Of a stretch of 64,000 nucleotides of DNA, positions 14,966 to 23,955 are shown in pieces. This DNA comes from Saccharopolyspora gloriosae (GTDB lineage Bacteria; Actinomycetota; Actinomycetes; Mycobacteriales; Pseudonocardiaceae). Position 1 is the stretch's first letter. Each line of letters starts with the position of its first letter. The stretch lies in contig NZ_JACHIV010000001.1 in NCBI RefSeq assembly GCF_014203325.1, positions 6,759,501 through 6,823,500 of the forward strand, given 5' to 3'. The position numbers were made by a program, and so were the translations under genes. The notes under the pieces are model-generated. The model was not told the origin of the DNA. It saw only the letters and a list, made by a program, of their open reading frames with translations, and did not search any database.

Positions 14966-17900
14966 ATGACCACGCCCCAGGAACTTGTGGCGATCCCGCA
15001 ACCGAAGCCGAAGCCGATCGTCGGCAACCTCCCGGAGCTCGACGCGGACAAGGGCGTCTTCCGCTTCGTGGAGCTGGCCGAGCAGTACGGTCCGATCTTC
15101 CGGTTGCAGCTGCTGAACCGGAAGCTGGTCGTCGTGCAGTCGCAGGAACTGGTCGACGAGCTCTGCGACGAGGAGCGGTTCGACAAGGAGCTCAACGCGC
15201 CGCTGCGCAACGTCCGGGACTTCGCCGGCGACGGGCTGTTCACCGCGTGGACCGACGAGCCGAATTGGCAGGCGGCGCACCGGATCCTGATGCCCGCGTT
15301 CGGGCCGGCGTCGTTGCGCGACATGTTCGACGGCATGGCCGACATCGCCGAGCAGCTGCTGCTGATGTGGGAGCGGCGCGGGCCGGAGCACCGCATCGAC
15401 GTCGCCGACGACACGACGCGGCTCACCCTGGACACGATCGCGCTGTGCTCGTTCAGCCACCGCTTCAACAGCTTCTACGCGGAGCGGATGAACCCGTTCG
15501 TCGAGTCGATGGTGCGGGCGCTGGTCGAGTCCGGTGCGCGCGCCGGTCGGCTGCCGGGGCAGGAACTCCTGATGCGCGGCACCCGCAAGCAGTACGCGGC
15601 GGACAAGGAGCTGATGCACCGGGTCGCCGACCAGCTCATCGCCGACCGCCGGGAGCACCCACTGCCCGAGGGGCGGCACGACATCCTGGACACGATGCTC
15701 ACCGCGACCGACCCGAAGACCGGGGCGCGGCTGCCCGATGAGAACGTGCGCTACCAGCTGGTCACCTTCCTCATCGCCGGGCACGAGACCACCAGCGGGC
15801 TGCTCACGTTCACCTTGCACGAACTGCTGCGGAACCCGGACGTGCTGGCGAAGGCGCAGGCCGAAGTGGACCGGGTGCTGGGCACCGAGGCGCCGCGGTT
15901 CGAGCACCTGAGCGGGCTCGGCTACCTCGACCAGATCTTCAAGGAGTCGCTGCGGCTGTGGCCGACGGCGCCCGCGTTCGCCGTCACCCCGCGCGCCGAC
16001 GGCACCGTGCTCGGCGGGCGCTACGAGCTGGACCGGGACGACACGCTGCTGGTCGTGGCGCCCGGCCTGCACCGGGACCCGGCGGTGTGGGGCGCGGACG
16101 CGGAGACCTTCGACCCGGAGCGGTTCTCCTTCGAGCGCGCGGAAATGCTGCCGCCGAACGCGTGGAAGCCGTTCGGCAACGGGCAGCGCTCCTGCATCGG
16201 GCGCGGATTCGCGTTGCAGGAGGCCACGTTGTTCCTCGCGATGCTGCTGCAGCGCTTCGACATCTCCGCGGCCGACCCGGACTACCAGCTCAAGATCAAG
16301 CAGACGTTGACGATCAAACCGGAGGGCCTGTACCTGCACGCCCGTCGGCGCGACGTGCGGATCAGCTCCGCGGAACCCGCCGAGCGGGCCACTCCCGCCG
16401 CCGTGCGGGCCGAGCCGAACGGCGTGCCGGTGCGGGTGCTCTACGGCTCGAACGCGGGCACCGCGCAGGCGTTCGCGCAGCGCATCGCCAACGACGCCAC
16501 CGCGCGCGGCTGCACGGGCAGCCTCGAACCGCTCGACGACGCCGTCGGCGACCTCGCGGGCGACGGGGTCGTCGTCATCGTCACCGCTTCCTACGAGGGG
16601 CAGCCGCCGGACAACGCGCGGGAGTTCGTGCGCTGGCTGCGGGAACAGCCCGACGGGGCGCTGGACGGGGTGCGGTACGTGGTGTTCGGCTGCGGCAACA
16701 CCGACTGGGCCCGCACCTACCAAGCAGTTCCGTCCGAAGTGGACGAACAGCTCGCGCGGGCCGGGGCGAAACGGCTCGTGGAGCGCGGCCGGGCCGACGC
16801 GCGCGGCGACTTCTTCGGGCAGTTCGACGACTGGTACTCCGGATTCTGGGGCCCGGTCGCCGCCGAGTTCGGGTTGGCCGACACCGCCCCGGAGACCGCC
16901 GGGCAGCTGTCGGTGGAGTTCGCCGGAACCACCCGCGACCCGATCGTGCGGGCCAACGACCTGCAGTGGGGCACCGTCGTCGAGAACCGGGAGCTCACCG
17001 ACCTCGCCGCCGGGTCCAAGCGGCACCTGGAGATCGCGCTGCCGGAAGGCGTGCGCTACCGCGCCGGGGACTACCTCGCGGTGCTGCCGCTCAACCCGCC
17101 CGCCGTGGTGGCGCGGGCGCTGAGCCGGTTCGGCCTCGCCCACGACGACCAGGTGGTGCTGCGCGGCGAGCGGACCTTCCTGCCGACCGGATCCCACGTC
17201 GCCGCCGGAGAACTGCTCGGCAGCTACGTCGAACTCGCCCAGCCCGCGACGCGCAGGCAGATCGAGCTGCTCGCCGACGCCGCCGCCTGCCCGCCGGACG
17301 TGCGCGCGCTGCACGCGCTGAGCCGGGACGCCGACGCGCACGCCGAGCAGGTCCTGCGGCCGCGGGTGACCCTGCTCGACCTGCTGGAGCGCTTCCCGTC
17401 CTGCGCGCTCACCTTCGGCGGATTCCTGCGGCTGCTGAGCCCGTTGACGCCGCGGCAGTACTCCATCTCCAGCTCGCCCCGGTGGAACCCGGCGCACGCC
17501 ACGCTCACCGTGGCCGTGCTCAACGAGCCCGCGCGCTCCGGCAGCGGGACCTACGAGGGCGCCGCGTCGAACCACCTCGCGCAGGCCCGGCCGGGCACGA
17601 AGGTCGCGGTGACGGTGCGGCCGTCGAACGTGGCGTTCCACCCGCCGGAGTCGCTGGAGACGCCGCTGGTGCTGGCCTGCGCGGGCAGCGGCATCGCCCC
17701 GTTCCGCGGTTTCCTGCAGGACCGCGCGCTCGCCGCGCGGGAGCAGGGCGTGACTCCGGCGCCCGCGCTGCTGTTCTTCGGTTGCCACGGACCGGAATCC
17801 GACCACCTGTACCGCGAGGAGCTCGCCGCGTGGGCGGCGGACGGCGTGGTCGACGTGCGGCCCGCGTACTCCGCGGAACCGGTCGACGGCGTCCGCTACG

Positions 17901-18124
17901 TGCAGGACCGGCTCTGGGCCGACCGCGCCGACGTGATCGACCTGGTCGAGCGCGGGGCGACGGTGTTCGTGTGCGGCGACGGGCAGCGGATGGCTCCGGC
18001 CGTGCACCGGACCTGCGCCCGCATCTACGAGGAGGCCACCGGCGCCACCGCGGAGCAGGCCGAGCAGTGGATGATCGAGATGGAGCGCGACCACGCCCGC
18101 TACGTCGCCGACGTCTTCGCTTGA
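14966..18124 (+). CDS. self-sufficient cytochrome P450/NADPH-P450 reductase (CYP102, BM3-type)
   Basis: One polypeptide of 1052 residues that hydroxylates fatty-acid-like substrates with electrons from NADPH. The ATG at 14966 follows a GGAGGG box. P450 part: oxygen-binding motif AGHETTSG (271-278), ExxR as KESLR (326-330), heme loop FGNGQRSCIG with ligand Cys410. A linker at about 465-485 leads to the FMN domain (VLYGSNAGTAQAFAQRIA, about 491-508), then the FAD domain with RQYSISSSP and the NADPH domain with CAGSGIAPFRGF and a VFVCGDGQRM block. Length and order equal those of CYP102A1 (1049 residues). All key residues are present. Soluble, cytoplasmic. Confidence 0.96.
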   Translation: MTTPQELVAIPQPKPKPIVGNLPELDADKGVFRFVELAEQYGPIFRLQLLNRKLVVVQSQELVDELCDEERFDKELNAPLRNVRDFAGDGLFTAWTDEPNWQAAHRILMPAFGPASLRDMFDGMADIAEQLLLMWERRGPEHRIDVADDTTRLTLDTIALCSFSHRFNSFYAERMNPFVESMVRALVESGARAGRLPGQELLMRGTRKQYAADKELMHRVADQLIADRREHPLPEGRHDILDTMLTATDPKTGARLPDENVRYQLVTFLIAGHETTSGLLTFTLHELLRNPDVLAKAQAEVDRVLGTEAPRFEHLSGLGYLDQIFKESLRLWPTAPAFAVTPRADGTVLGGRYELDRDDTLLVVAPGLHRDPAVWGADAETFDPERFSFERAEMLPPNAWKPFGNGQRSCIGRGFALQEATLFLAMLLQRFDISAADPDYQLKIKQTLTIKPEGLYLHARRRDVRISSAEPAERATPAAVRAEPNGVPVRVLYGSNAGTAQAFAQRIANDATARGCTGSLEPLDDAVGDLAGDGVVVIVTASYEGQPPDNAREFVRWLREQPDGALDGVRYVVFGCGNTDWARTYQAVPSEVDEQLARAGAKRLVERGRADARGDFFGQFDDWYSGFWGPVAAEFGLADTAPETAGQLSVEFAGTTRDPIVRANDLQWGTVVENRELTDLAAGSKRHLEIALPEGVRYRAGDYLAVLPLNPPAVVARALSRFGLAHDDQVVLRGERTFLPTGSHVAAGELLGSYVELAQPATRRQIELLADAAACPPDVRALHALSRDADAHAEQVLRPRVTLLDLLERFPSCALTFGGFLRLLSPLTPRQYSISSSPRWNPAHATLTVAVLNEPARSGSGTYEGAASNHLAQARPGTKVAVTVRPSNVAFHPPESLETPLVLACAGSGIAPFRGFLQDRALAAREQGVTPAPALLFFGCHGPESDHLYREELAAWAADGVVDVRPAYSAEPVDGVRYVQDRLWADRADVIDLVERGATVFVCGDGQRMAPAVHRTCARIYEEATGATAEQAEQWMIEMERDHARYVADVFA

Positions 18125-18146
18125 GGAGTCCGTTCGGAGTGACCTG

Positions 18147-18322
18147 CAGCGGAACCTCAGCGGCTTGCTCGCTCCGGGATCGATTTCTGATGTAGGCGCC
18201 CCTACACGGCGAAATCGTTGTCCTCATGAGGAAGCCGCTGAGAACCCGCCGGTGGTCGTTGTGCTCAAGCCGGTCACTGCTCAGCGGCTCCGCCGCTGAC
18301 AAGACGACGACCGAAAGATCAT
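18147..18322 (+). repeat. long palindromic intergenic repeat, copy A
   Basis: First of four copies. Outer stem CTCAGCGGCTTGCTC (18,156-18,170) pairs with 18,228-18,242 with one mismatch; an inner stem (GATCGATTTC/GAAATCG) and a tip TGTAGG/CCTACA follow. A second module after it has the stem TCAGCGG/CCGCTGA at 18,281-18,299. It fills most of the gap after the P450 gene and may end its transcript. Nothing else is seen in this gap. Confidence 0.7.
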
Positions 18323-18430
18323 TCTGCAAGGACCTCTGAGCCGGTGCGGGGCTTTGGCCCCTGGGACGGCGCTTCCCGGCGGGGGCACCGTGGTCACCGT
18401 GCGGTGCCCGTCCGGGGGCGGAGGTGAGTC

Positions 18431-19069
18431 GTGGGCCTGCAGATCCTGCCGTTGGCCATCACGATGCTGGCCGGGCCGCAGATCATGTCGGCGATCGTGT
18501 TCGTGACGACCGCGCGCCCGGTGCGGGTCTCGGTGGCGTTCGTGCTCGGCGTGCTGGTGGCGACGACGTTCGGCGTGCTCGTGGCCCGCGGGCTGGCGGC
18601 GTTGCTGGGCGGCGCGATCCCGGTCGACGGCGAATCGCACGCGGCGGGCGCGCTGGGCGAAGGCATCCAGATCGCGCTGATGGCCCTGCTGGCGCTGGCG
18701 GCGCTGCGCAACTACCTGCGGCGCAGGACGGCCGAGCCGCCGAAGTGGCTGGGCACCTTGCTCGCGGCCGGTCCGGGCACCGCGCTCAAGACGGGGCTGC
18801 TGGTGGTGCTGGCGATGCCGTCCGACCTCGTGATCATGCTGACGGTCGGCGTGAACCTCCAGCACCACGGCGCCGGCCTGGCCGGCGCGATCCCGTTCAT
18901 CGCGGCCACCGCGTTGATCGCGGCCCTCCCGCTGCTGCTCTACCTCCTGTTCCACCGGCGCGCGGTGACGGCGATGCCGAAGCTGCGAGATTGGATGAAC
19001 ACCCACAGCTGGCTGGTCAACATCATCGTCTGCCTGTTCTTCATAGCCCTGATCGCCACCGGCGGCTGA
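18431..19069 (+). CDS. GAP/Sap-like multi-pass membrane protein
   Basis: A 212-residue integral membrane protein; the GTG start follows GGAGGTGA. Six hydrophobic segments are seen at about residues 3-25, 32-55, 75-95, 112-137, 150-172 and 190-210. The start GLQILPLAITMLAGPQIM and the pattern AGPGTALKTGLLVVLAMPSDLV resemble the GAP/Sap (sulfolipid-1-addressing) family of actinobacterial lipid exporters related to LysE. A substrate cannot be told from the sequence. It lies alone between a palindromic repeat and a converging lipase gene. Confidence 0.65.
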   Translation: MGLQILPLAITMLAGPQIMSAIVFVTTARPVRVSVAFVLGVLVATTFGVLVARGLAALLGGAIPVDGESHAAGALGEGIQIALMALLALAALRNYLRRRTAEPPKWLGTLLAAGPGTALKTGLLVVLAMPSDLVIMLTVGVNLQHHGAGLAGAIPFIAATALIAALPLLLYLLFHRRAVTAMPKLRDWMNTHSWLVNIIVCLFFIALIATGG

Positions 19070-19108
19070 CGTGCCGAGGTCCAGGCCGGGCCCTCGGCAC
19101 GTCGTGCC

Positions 19109-20089
19109 TCAGCGGGCTTCCGTGCTCGCGCCGTTGAAGGGCGGGCTGGGGACGCACGGGGGTTCGACGGCGTTGTCCGGGTCGAGGGCGTTGAGCACGT
19201 ACTGCTCGGCGCGGCGGTCGAACGCGATGCCGATGTGGTCGGTGAGGTTGATCTCGCAGCCGTCCTGCAGCAGGACGTTGGTCACCTGCGGGCCGTCCAG
19301 GAAGGCCGAGGTGTGCGGGGTGACGACTTCGTCGTACTTGGTCTGGATGACGGTGTAGTCGACGCCGGGCACGGTGTCGTCGCCTGCGTTGAGCTCGGCC
19401 ATGAACTCGGAGTCCGCCAGCTGGTCGCGCACCGAGTCGCCCAGGCCCGCCTGCAGCAGTTCGGGAACTCCGGGCAGCTTCGAGAGCCCGAGCACGTCGG
19501 TGCCGTGGTTGGACGGGGACAGGCCCACGAGGTGCTCGACCGCGTCCGCGCCGCCGAGTTCGCCGAGGTAGTAGCGGGGCAGCATGCCGCCTTGGGAGTG
19601 CCCCACGATGTCGACCTTCTCGCTGCCGGTGGTGTCGCGGACCTCGTCGACGAACTCGGCGAGTTCGACGGCGGAGTCGGGGATCGCGGCGGTGCCGCCC
19701 GCGGGGAAGGTGCCGGGAGCTCCGACGCCGAGCCCGCTGTCCTGGCCGTAGTTGAACGCGAACACGCAGTAGCCCTCGTTGACCAGGCGCGGCGACAGCG
19801 AATACCAGTTGAAGGTCATGTTCTCGACGGTTCCGTGCACCAGGACCACGGGCCGCGGGTGTTCCGGCGAGGGCGTGCAGGAGTCGTCGTTGGCGCCCGC
19901 TGGGGCCGTGTCGGGGTGGGCCGCTGCGTGGGCGAAGGCCGCCGCACCTGAGTTGATCACCGGGAGCGCGTCGTCGGCCGCCGCGCTCGCCGGGAAGGTC
20001 GCGCTCACCGCCGCGGCGGCCAGCACGACACCGAGTCGTCGTCTTCTCCGAGCGGTTCGCGCGGAGCGGTCACGAGTCAGGTTCGCCAT
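19109..20089 (-). CDS. secreted lipase/esterase (alpha/beta hydrolase)
   Basis: An exported lipid esterase of 326 residues. The ATG at 20089 follows GGTGGTGGG. The signal peptide has an Arg-rich start (RTARRRRRLG), a hydrophobic core and an AxA cleavage site near residue 37 (SAAADD). The mature enzyme has the oxyanion strand VVLVHGT followed by VENMTFNWYSLSP, the nucleophile motif GHSQGG, an Asp in the PGVDYTVIQTKYDEVVTP region and a His in LTDHIGIAFD near the end, as in actinomycete extracellular lipases. Two Cys pairs may form disulfides. Acts outside the cell on acylglycerols or esters. Confidence 0.9.
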   Translation of the reverse strand: MANLTRDRSARTARRRRRLGVVLAAAAVSATFPASAAADDALPVINSGAAAFAHAAAHPDTAPAGANDDSCTPSPEHPRPVVLVHGTVENMTFNWYSLSPRLVNEGYCVFAFNYGQDSGLGVGAPGTFPAGGTAAIPDSAVELAEFVDEVRDTTGSEKVDIVGHSQGGMLPRYYLGELGGADAVEHLVGLSPSNHGTDVLGLSKLPGVPELLQAGLGDSVRDQLADSEFMAELNAGDDTVPGVDYTVIQTKYDEVVTPHTSAFLDGPQVTNVLLQDGCEINLTDHIGIAFDRRAEQYVLNALDPDNAVEPPCVPSPPFNGASTEAR

Positions 20090-20603
20090 TGAACCCACCA
20101 CCTCTTCTGAGCTTCGTCGCACAGATCAGGGAGTTCAACTCTTGCGCGCTCAACGAAGAAGTGGTCGTGTGATCCTATTCACATGTTCGTATCCGGGAGG
20201 GCGCGTTGCCCGAGTCGACCCCGATGCGACTCGGGCAACGCGCGGGTCACCGCGGCCCCGTCGCGCGGTGACGTCTTCGGTCGGATCCCGTCAGGTGCGG
20301 TGGCGGGCGGAGGAGCGGTCGGTGCCGGAATACTCCGCCGTTTCCGAGATGGATGGTATTGCCGGATATCCGCGGAACTCGTCGAACATCCGGATGCGCC
20401 CGAAGCGCCGAGCTCCCCGCCGCGGAATCAGCGCGGTGCGCAGTCCTGCGGCGTCCACCGCGGCGGTCCTCTCGGCGCGTCGCGCGGTCGTCGGAACGCG
20501 ATGGTCGGAAGGCATTGCCCGGTCCTTCTGGTGCTGGATGCGAGTGTTCGCTGCGGACGACAATGCCGTGGGATCGGCGAGAGGAAAACGCACGGTTGCG
20601 GGT
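20090..20603. other. 514-base stretch without a convincing gene
   Basis: Lies between the lipase start and the end of the Crp-type regulator, both on the minus strand. Short frames exist on both strands, none with a ribosome site and typical third-position GC. An imperfect inverted repeat with CCCGAGTCG (20,210-20,218) and CGACTCGGG (20,227-20,235) lies in the upstream part. Confidence 0.35.
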
Positions 20604-21263
20604 TTAGTCGGAATAATCTGAGATTTCTCGGAGCCGCGGTAAATCCGTCACGATGATGCTGCGGTAACCGCGCTGCAGCACGTCCTGTTCGTGCAGGTCG
20701 CGCAGCGCCTTCTCCACCGTGCGCAGCCGGACCCCGGCCAGCGTCGCCAGCTCCTCGTGGTTGAGCGGGGGCCCGATCCGCCAGTTGCCGTCGGAGTCCT
20801 GCTCGCCGTAGGTGTCCACGACCTCCAGCAGCACGCGCGGCACCCGCTTGGTCGCCGAGAGGTTCGCGTTGTCGATCCGGCGGCGGTTCGCCCAGCGCAA
20901 CCGGGCGTTGACCATGAGGACCATCGCGACCGCCGCGTCCGCGTGCTCGCTCAGGAAGCGGCGGAAATCGCTCGATTTGATCAGCCGCGCCCTGGTGTGC
21001 GCCCCCGCGGTGACCGTGGCCGACCGGGCTCGCCGCTCCAGCGCGGCCATCTCGCCCACCAGGTCACCGCCGAAGCGGATGCCGAGCAGCGTCGGGCCGC
21101 CCGATTCCGACAGCGCCTGCACCTTCGCCGAGCCGCTGAGCAGCAGCACCACGTGCGAACTGTCGTCGCCCTGGCGCAGAATCGTGTGGCCCGCTTCGAA
21201 GATCACTTCGGGGCCGAGGTCGAGCAACGTCCGCTGGGTTTCGCGGCGCAGCCGGGCGAGCAA
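20604..21263 (-). CDS. Crp/Fnr-family transcriptional regulator
   Basis: A cyclic-nucleotide-binding-type regulator of 219 residues. The N-terminal beta-barrel is evident (GHTILRQGDDSSHVVLLLSG, then RFGGDLVGEMAALERRARSA, about residues 25-85), with the phosphate-loop-like GEMAALERRARSA matching the family. A long dimer helix follows and then a winged helix-turn-helix (LNHEELATLAGVRLRTVEKAL, about 167-187). The annotated start is TTG 21263 with a GGAG box six bases away. The frame stays open upstream to an ATC codon behind a much stronger GGAGGAGAGGAG box, so the true start may be non-standard. Ligand and targets unknown. Confidence 0.85.
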   Translation of the reverse strand: MLARLRRETQRTLLDLGPEVIFEAGHTILRQGDDSSHVVLLLSGSAKVQALSESGGPTLLGIRFGGDLVGEMAALERRARSATVTAGAHTRARLIKSSDFRRFLSEHADAAVAMVLMVNARLRWANRRRIDNANLSATKRVPRVLLEVVDTYGEQDSDGNWRIGPPLNHEELATLAGVRLRTVEKALRDLHEQDVLQRGYRSIIVTDLPRLREISDYSD

Positions 21264-21674
21264 GCTGAACTCCGGCCACTGCGCCTGAGGTGGATCAGTG
21301 ATGACCGCTCCTCTCCTCCCGAAGCGCGAGGTGGCGTTCGGCCGAACTCGAATTCAGCCGAATCGCGGTGCGCCCGCAGTAGCCGGTCGCCGTTCATTCT
21401 GGAACCGGCCGGGCGAAACCAGTCACCGCTGACCGGGTGATCACACCCGGCGAGCGGCGGTGGAAACATCGGGTCCCCCTCGCGGGTTATTCGATTCAGC
21501 GGAGATCTTCACTAATCCGGTCGCCGGATCGGGCCATTCCGGTAGCAACTCACTCGTTCGGACTAACGATTGTGCGGATCGTGGAGCATTCGAGGCAGAT
21601 CCGCTCGCCTGAAACTCCTTCGAAAGGCGATCCGGACGGCGGCCACCGCCGGTGACCGCCGTCCGTTGATCGGG
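21264..21674. other. 411-base intergenic stretch
   Basis: Upstream region of the Crp-type gene, with a strong purine box GGAGGAGAGGAG on the minus strand near 21,312-21,323 and an AT-richer part at 21,480-21,560. No gene seen. The terminator of the NmrA/SnoaL unit lies at its right end. Confidence 0.4.
21634..21664 (-). terminator. terminator of the NmrA/SnoaL operon
   Basis: Perfect 9-bp stem GGACGGCGG / CCGCCGTCC with a 13-base loop, ten bases beyond the stop of the NmrA-like gene on the minus strand. Confidence 0.55.
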
Positions 21675-22484
21675 TTATGCCAACTCCGCCAGATGGGCGC
21701 GGGCGAATTCGCGGAACGAGCGCGGCGGCCGTCCCAGGATCTCCGCCGCTGTCGTGGTGGTGCAGTCCTCCGCGCCGTCGCGAATACCGGCGTCTACCGC
21801 TCCCAACGCCGCCGCGAACGCATCCGGCATCCCCGTCGCGCGGAATATTTCGGTGCGCTCGGCGACGCTCACCGCGCGATGCCGGATCCGGCGACCGGTG
21901 ACCTCGCTGAGCACCTCGGCGACCTCCGGGTACGACAGCGACTCCGGTCCGGTGAGCAGGTGCTCGCCCTCCGGAGCGGGGCCGGTGAGCAACCGGGCGG
22001 CGACCGCGGCGATGTCATCGGCGTCGATCCAGCCGAGCCTGCCGTCGCCCGCCGCGCTGACGAGCTCGTCGTGCTCGCGCAGCCCATCGCCCAGCGGATG
22101 GCCGCCGAGCACGTTCTGCATGAAGCCCGACGGACGCAGCACCGCCGACTCCGGCATCCGGCGAACCTCCCGCACGAGCTCGTCCACGCCCGGCGCGCCG
22201 GGCAGCACGATGAGCGAACCCAGCAGCACCACCCGGCGCACCCCGGCGGCGGTCGCCTCCGCCAGGAACGGCGCCACGAGCCGCATCGGTTCGAGCTCGG
22301 CCAGCGGCGGCACCAGGTATGCGGCGCGGACGCCCGCGAGCGCCGGCCGGAAGGTGGTGGGGTCGTTCCAGTCGAACCGGACCCGGCCGGGGCCGGGGTT
22401 GCGGGAGGCGACCCTGGCCGCCGGCAGCAGCCGGGACAGCGGGCGGCCGGTCTTGCCGGTTCCGCCGATCAGCAGCACCGTCAT
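21675..22484 (-). CDS. NmrA-like NAD(P)-binding protein
   Basis: Atypical short-chain dehydrogenase of 269 residues, soluble. The start MTVLLIGGTGKTGRPLSRLL carries the GxTGxTG nucleotide-binding loop; later features are VRRVVLLGS, the SGFMQNVLG segment and a LSYPEVAEVLSEVTGRRI stretch, all typical of NmrA/QOR2-type NAD(P)H sensors or quinone reductases. The ATG at 22484 overlaps the stop of the upstream SnoaL-like gene in an ATGA junction, so both are one operon. The pair is divergent from an XRE regulator. The substrate is unknown. Confidence 0.85.
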   Translation of the reverse strand: MTVLLIGGTGKTGRPLSRLLPAARVASRNPGPGRVRFDWNDPTTFRPALAGVRAAYLVPPLAELEPMRLVAPFLAEATAAGVRRVVLLGSLIVLPGAPGVDELVREVRRMPESAVLRPSGFMQNVLGGHPLGDGLREHDELVSAAGDGRLGWIDADDIAAVAARLLTGPAPEGEHLLTGPESLSYPEVAEVLSEVTGRRIRHRAVSVAERTEIFRATGMPDAFAAALGAVDAGIRDGAEDCTTTTAAEILGRPPRSFREFARAHLAELA

Positions 22485-22921
22485 GCCCGCGCCTCCAGCG
22501 ATTCGATCAGCGCGGGCAGTTCCCCGGCGGCCTGCGCCGCCAGCACCGGGCTCCAGTAGTCCCGGTAGTGGGTGATCAGCCCGTCCCGCACCGTCAGCAC
22601 CGCGATGTAGTGCATGACGTACGGCTCGCCGGTGCGCACGGTGCGGCCGTGCGCGGTGAACTCGGCGATCACCTTCTCGGGATCGGTCGTCTCGTGCAGC
22701 TCGTAGGCGGGGAAACCGGTGATGTCCACGCGGTCCGGGTAGCCGTCGAGGTATTCGCGCATCCCGTCGCGCCCGTCGACGCGGGCGGGCGTGCCGGCGG
22801 CGAACGGCGCTTCGAACACGATGTCCGGCGCGAACAGCTCGATCGCGCCGGCCATGTCCTTGGCCAGCAGCAGTGCGGTGAACCGGTCGATCACGTCGGC
22901 CGGTGTGGTCGGGGTCGTCAC
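22481..22921 (-). CDS. SnoaL/ketosteroid-isomerase-like protein
   Basis: A 146-residue single-domain protein of the NTF2 fold. The GTG at 22921 follows GGAGGAG. Typical parts: an N-terminal helix (ADVIDRFTALLLAKDMAGAI), the FAPDIVFEAPFA strand, GRDGMREYLDG and a beta-sheet rich end with TVRDGLITHYRDYWSP. Members serve as isomerases, cyclases or binding proteins, often next to oxidoreductases. Coupled to the NmrA-like gene, with which it probably handles the same small molecule. Confidence 0.85.
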   Translation of the reverse strand: MTTPTTPADVIDRFTALLLAKDMAGAIELFAPDIVFEAPFAAGTPARVDGRDGMREYLDGYPDRVDITGFPAYELHETTDPEKVIAEFTAHGRTVRTGEPYVMHYIAVLTVRDGLITHYRDYWSPVLAAQAAGELPALIESLEARA

Positions 22922-23046
22922 GGGTCGCTCCTCCGCGTCGGTGTCGAGGTCCACGTTCGGCGCTGCGGCGCGGCGCGGGAACGTCCGGTTCAGCCCCGGA
23001 CCGGCGGTCCGTGGATGGCGGCCGGAGTCCGTGCCAGGCTGGCTCG

Positions 23047-23874
23047 GTGAGCAAACGGGACCTCGGCGACTTCCTGCGCACCAGGCGCGAAGCGCGCACG
23101 CCCGCGGCGGCCGGCCTGCCCGCGGGCCCGCGCAGGCGCACCCCCGGTCTGCGGCGCGAGGAGGTCGCGGTGCTGGCCGGGGTGTCGGTGAACTACTACG
23201 AGCGGCTGGAGCAGGCCCGCGGCCCGCACCCCTCACCGCAGGTGCTGGATGCGCTGGTCGTCGCGCTGGGCCTGTCCGCGACCGAACGGGAGCACCTGGC
23301 CACGCTCGCCGAGCACGCCCCGGCGCACTCCGGTCCGCCGGAGGAGCCGCCGCCTGCCGTGCTGCGGTTGCTGGACCGGCTGGGGACGGTGCCCGCCTAC
23401 GTGCTCAACGCGCGCCACGACGTGCTCGCGTGGAACCCGGCGGCCGCCGCGCTGCTGGTGGACTTCGCCGCGCTGCCCGCGCCGGAGCGCAACATCCTGC
23501 GGCTGGCGATGCGCGGCGGGCCGCTGCGCTGCGAACCGTCCGGGGACGGCTTCACCCGGCAGGCTGCCTCCGAGCTGCGGCAGGCGTCCGCGCGCTACCC
23601 CGCGGACCGGCGGCTCGGCGAGCTGGTGCGGGACTTCGCCGCGCACAGCCCGGAGTTCGCCGCGCACTGGCGGGACCAGGAGCTGGGCGTCGGCGAGGCC
23701 GTGCCCAAGCGCCTCCGGCACCCCCGGCTCGGCCTGGTCGAGCTGGAGATCCAGGAACTGCGCGTGCCCGGCCACGACCACCGGGTGGTGCTGCTGACCG
23801 CCGAACCGGGGTCGGCGTCGGCCGCGAAGCTCGATGCCCTCCGACCCGGGCCGCGGCTGCGCGCCGTGCCGTGA
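23047..23874 (+). CDS. XRE-family regulator with MmyB-like C-terminal domain
   Basis: A 275-residue regulator with GTG start. Helix-turn-helix at about residues 3-70: LGDFLRTRREARTPA, then LRREEVAVLAGVSVNYYERL. The C-terminal domain (LLDRLGTVPAYVLNARHDVL, then FAAHSPEFAAHWRDQELG) matches the MmyB-like ligand-binding domain common in actinobacteria. It is divergent from the SnoaL-NmrA operon across 125 bases; such regulators usually control the neighbouring oxidoreductase genes, so it probably represses them. No clear palindrome was found between the starts. Confidence 0.87.
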   Translation: MSKRDLGDFLRTRREARTPAAAGLPAGPRRRTPGLRREEVAVLAGVSVNYYERLEQARGPHPSPQVLDALVVALGLSATEREHLATLAEHAPAHSGPPEEPPPAVLRLLDRLGTVPAYVLNARHDVLAWNPAAAALLVDFAALPAPERNILRLAMRGGPLRCEPSGDGFTRQAASELRQASARYPADRRLGELVRDFAAHSPEFAAHWRDQELGVGEAVPKRLRHPRLGLVELEIQELRVPGHDHRVVLLTAEPGSASAAKLDALRPGPRLRAVP

Positions 23875-23955
23875 TCGATCGTTTCCGCGCGCGTCCCCCT
23901 CGCCGCGCCGGTTCGTGGGTGATCATGGGGGTTCGGGCGGGAACGGGGAGGGCGG

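Noticed and set aside
14825-18094. A long open frame on the minus strand opposite the P450-reductase gene
   Set aside because: It is the GC-rich antisense shadow of a gene whose every motif is recognised; it has no ribosome site and an Arg/Gly/Val-rich composition typical of such shadows.
20183-20656. Open frames on both strands between the lipase and the Crp-type regulator
   Set aside because: No ribosome-binding site, unusual codon use and no recognisable product; frames overlap each other.
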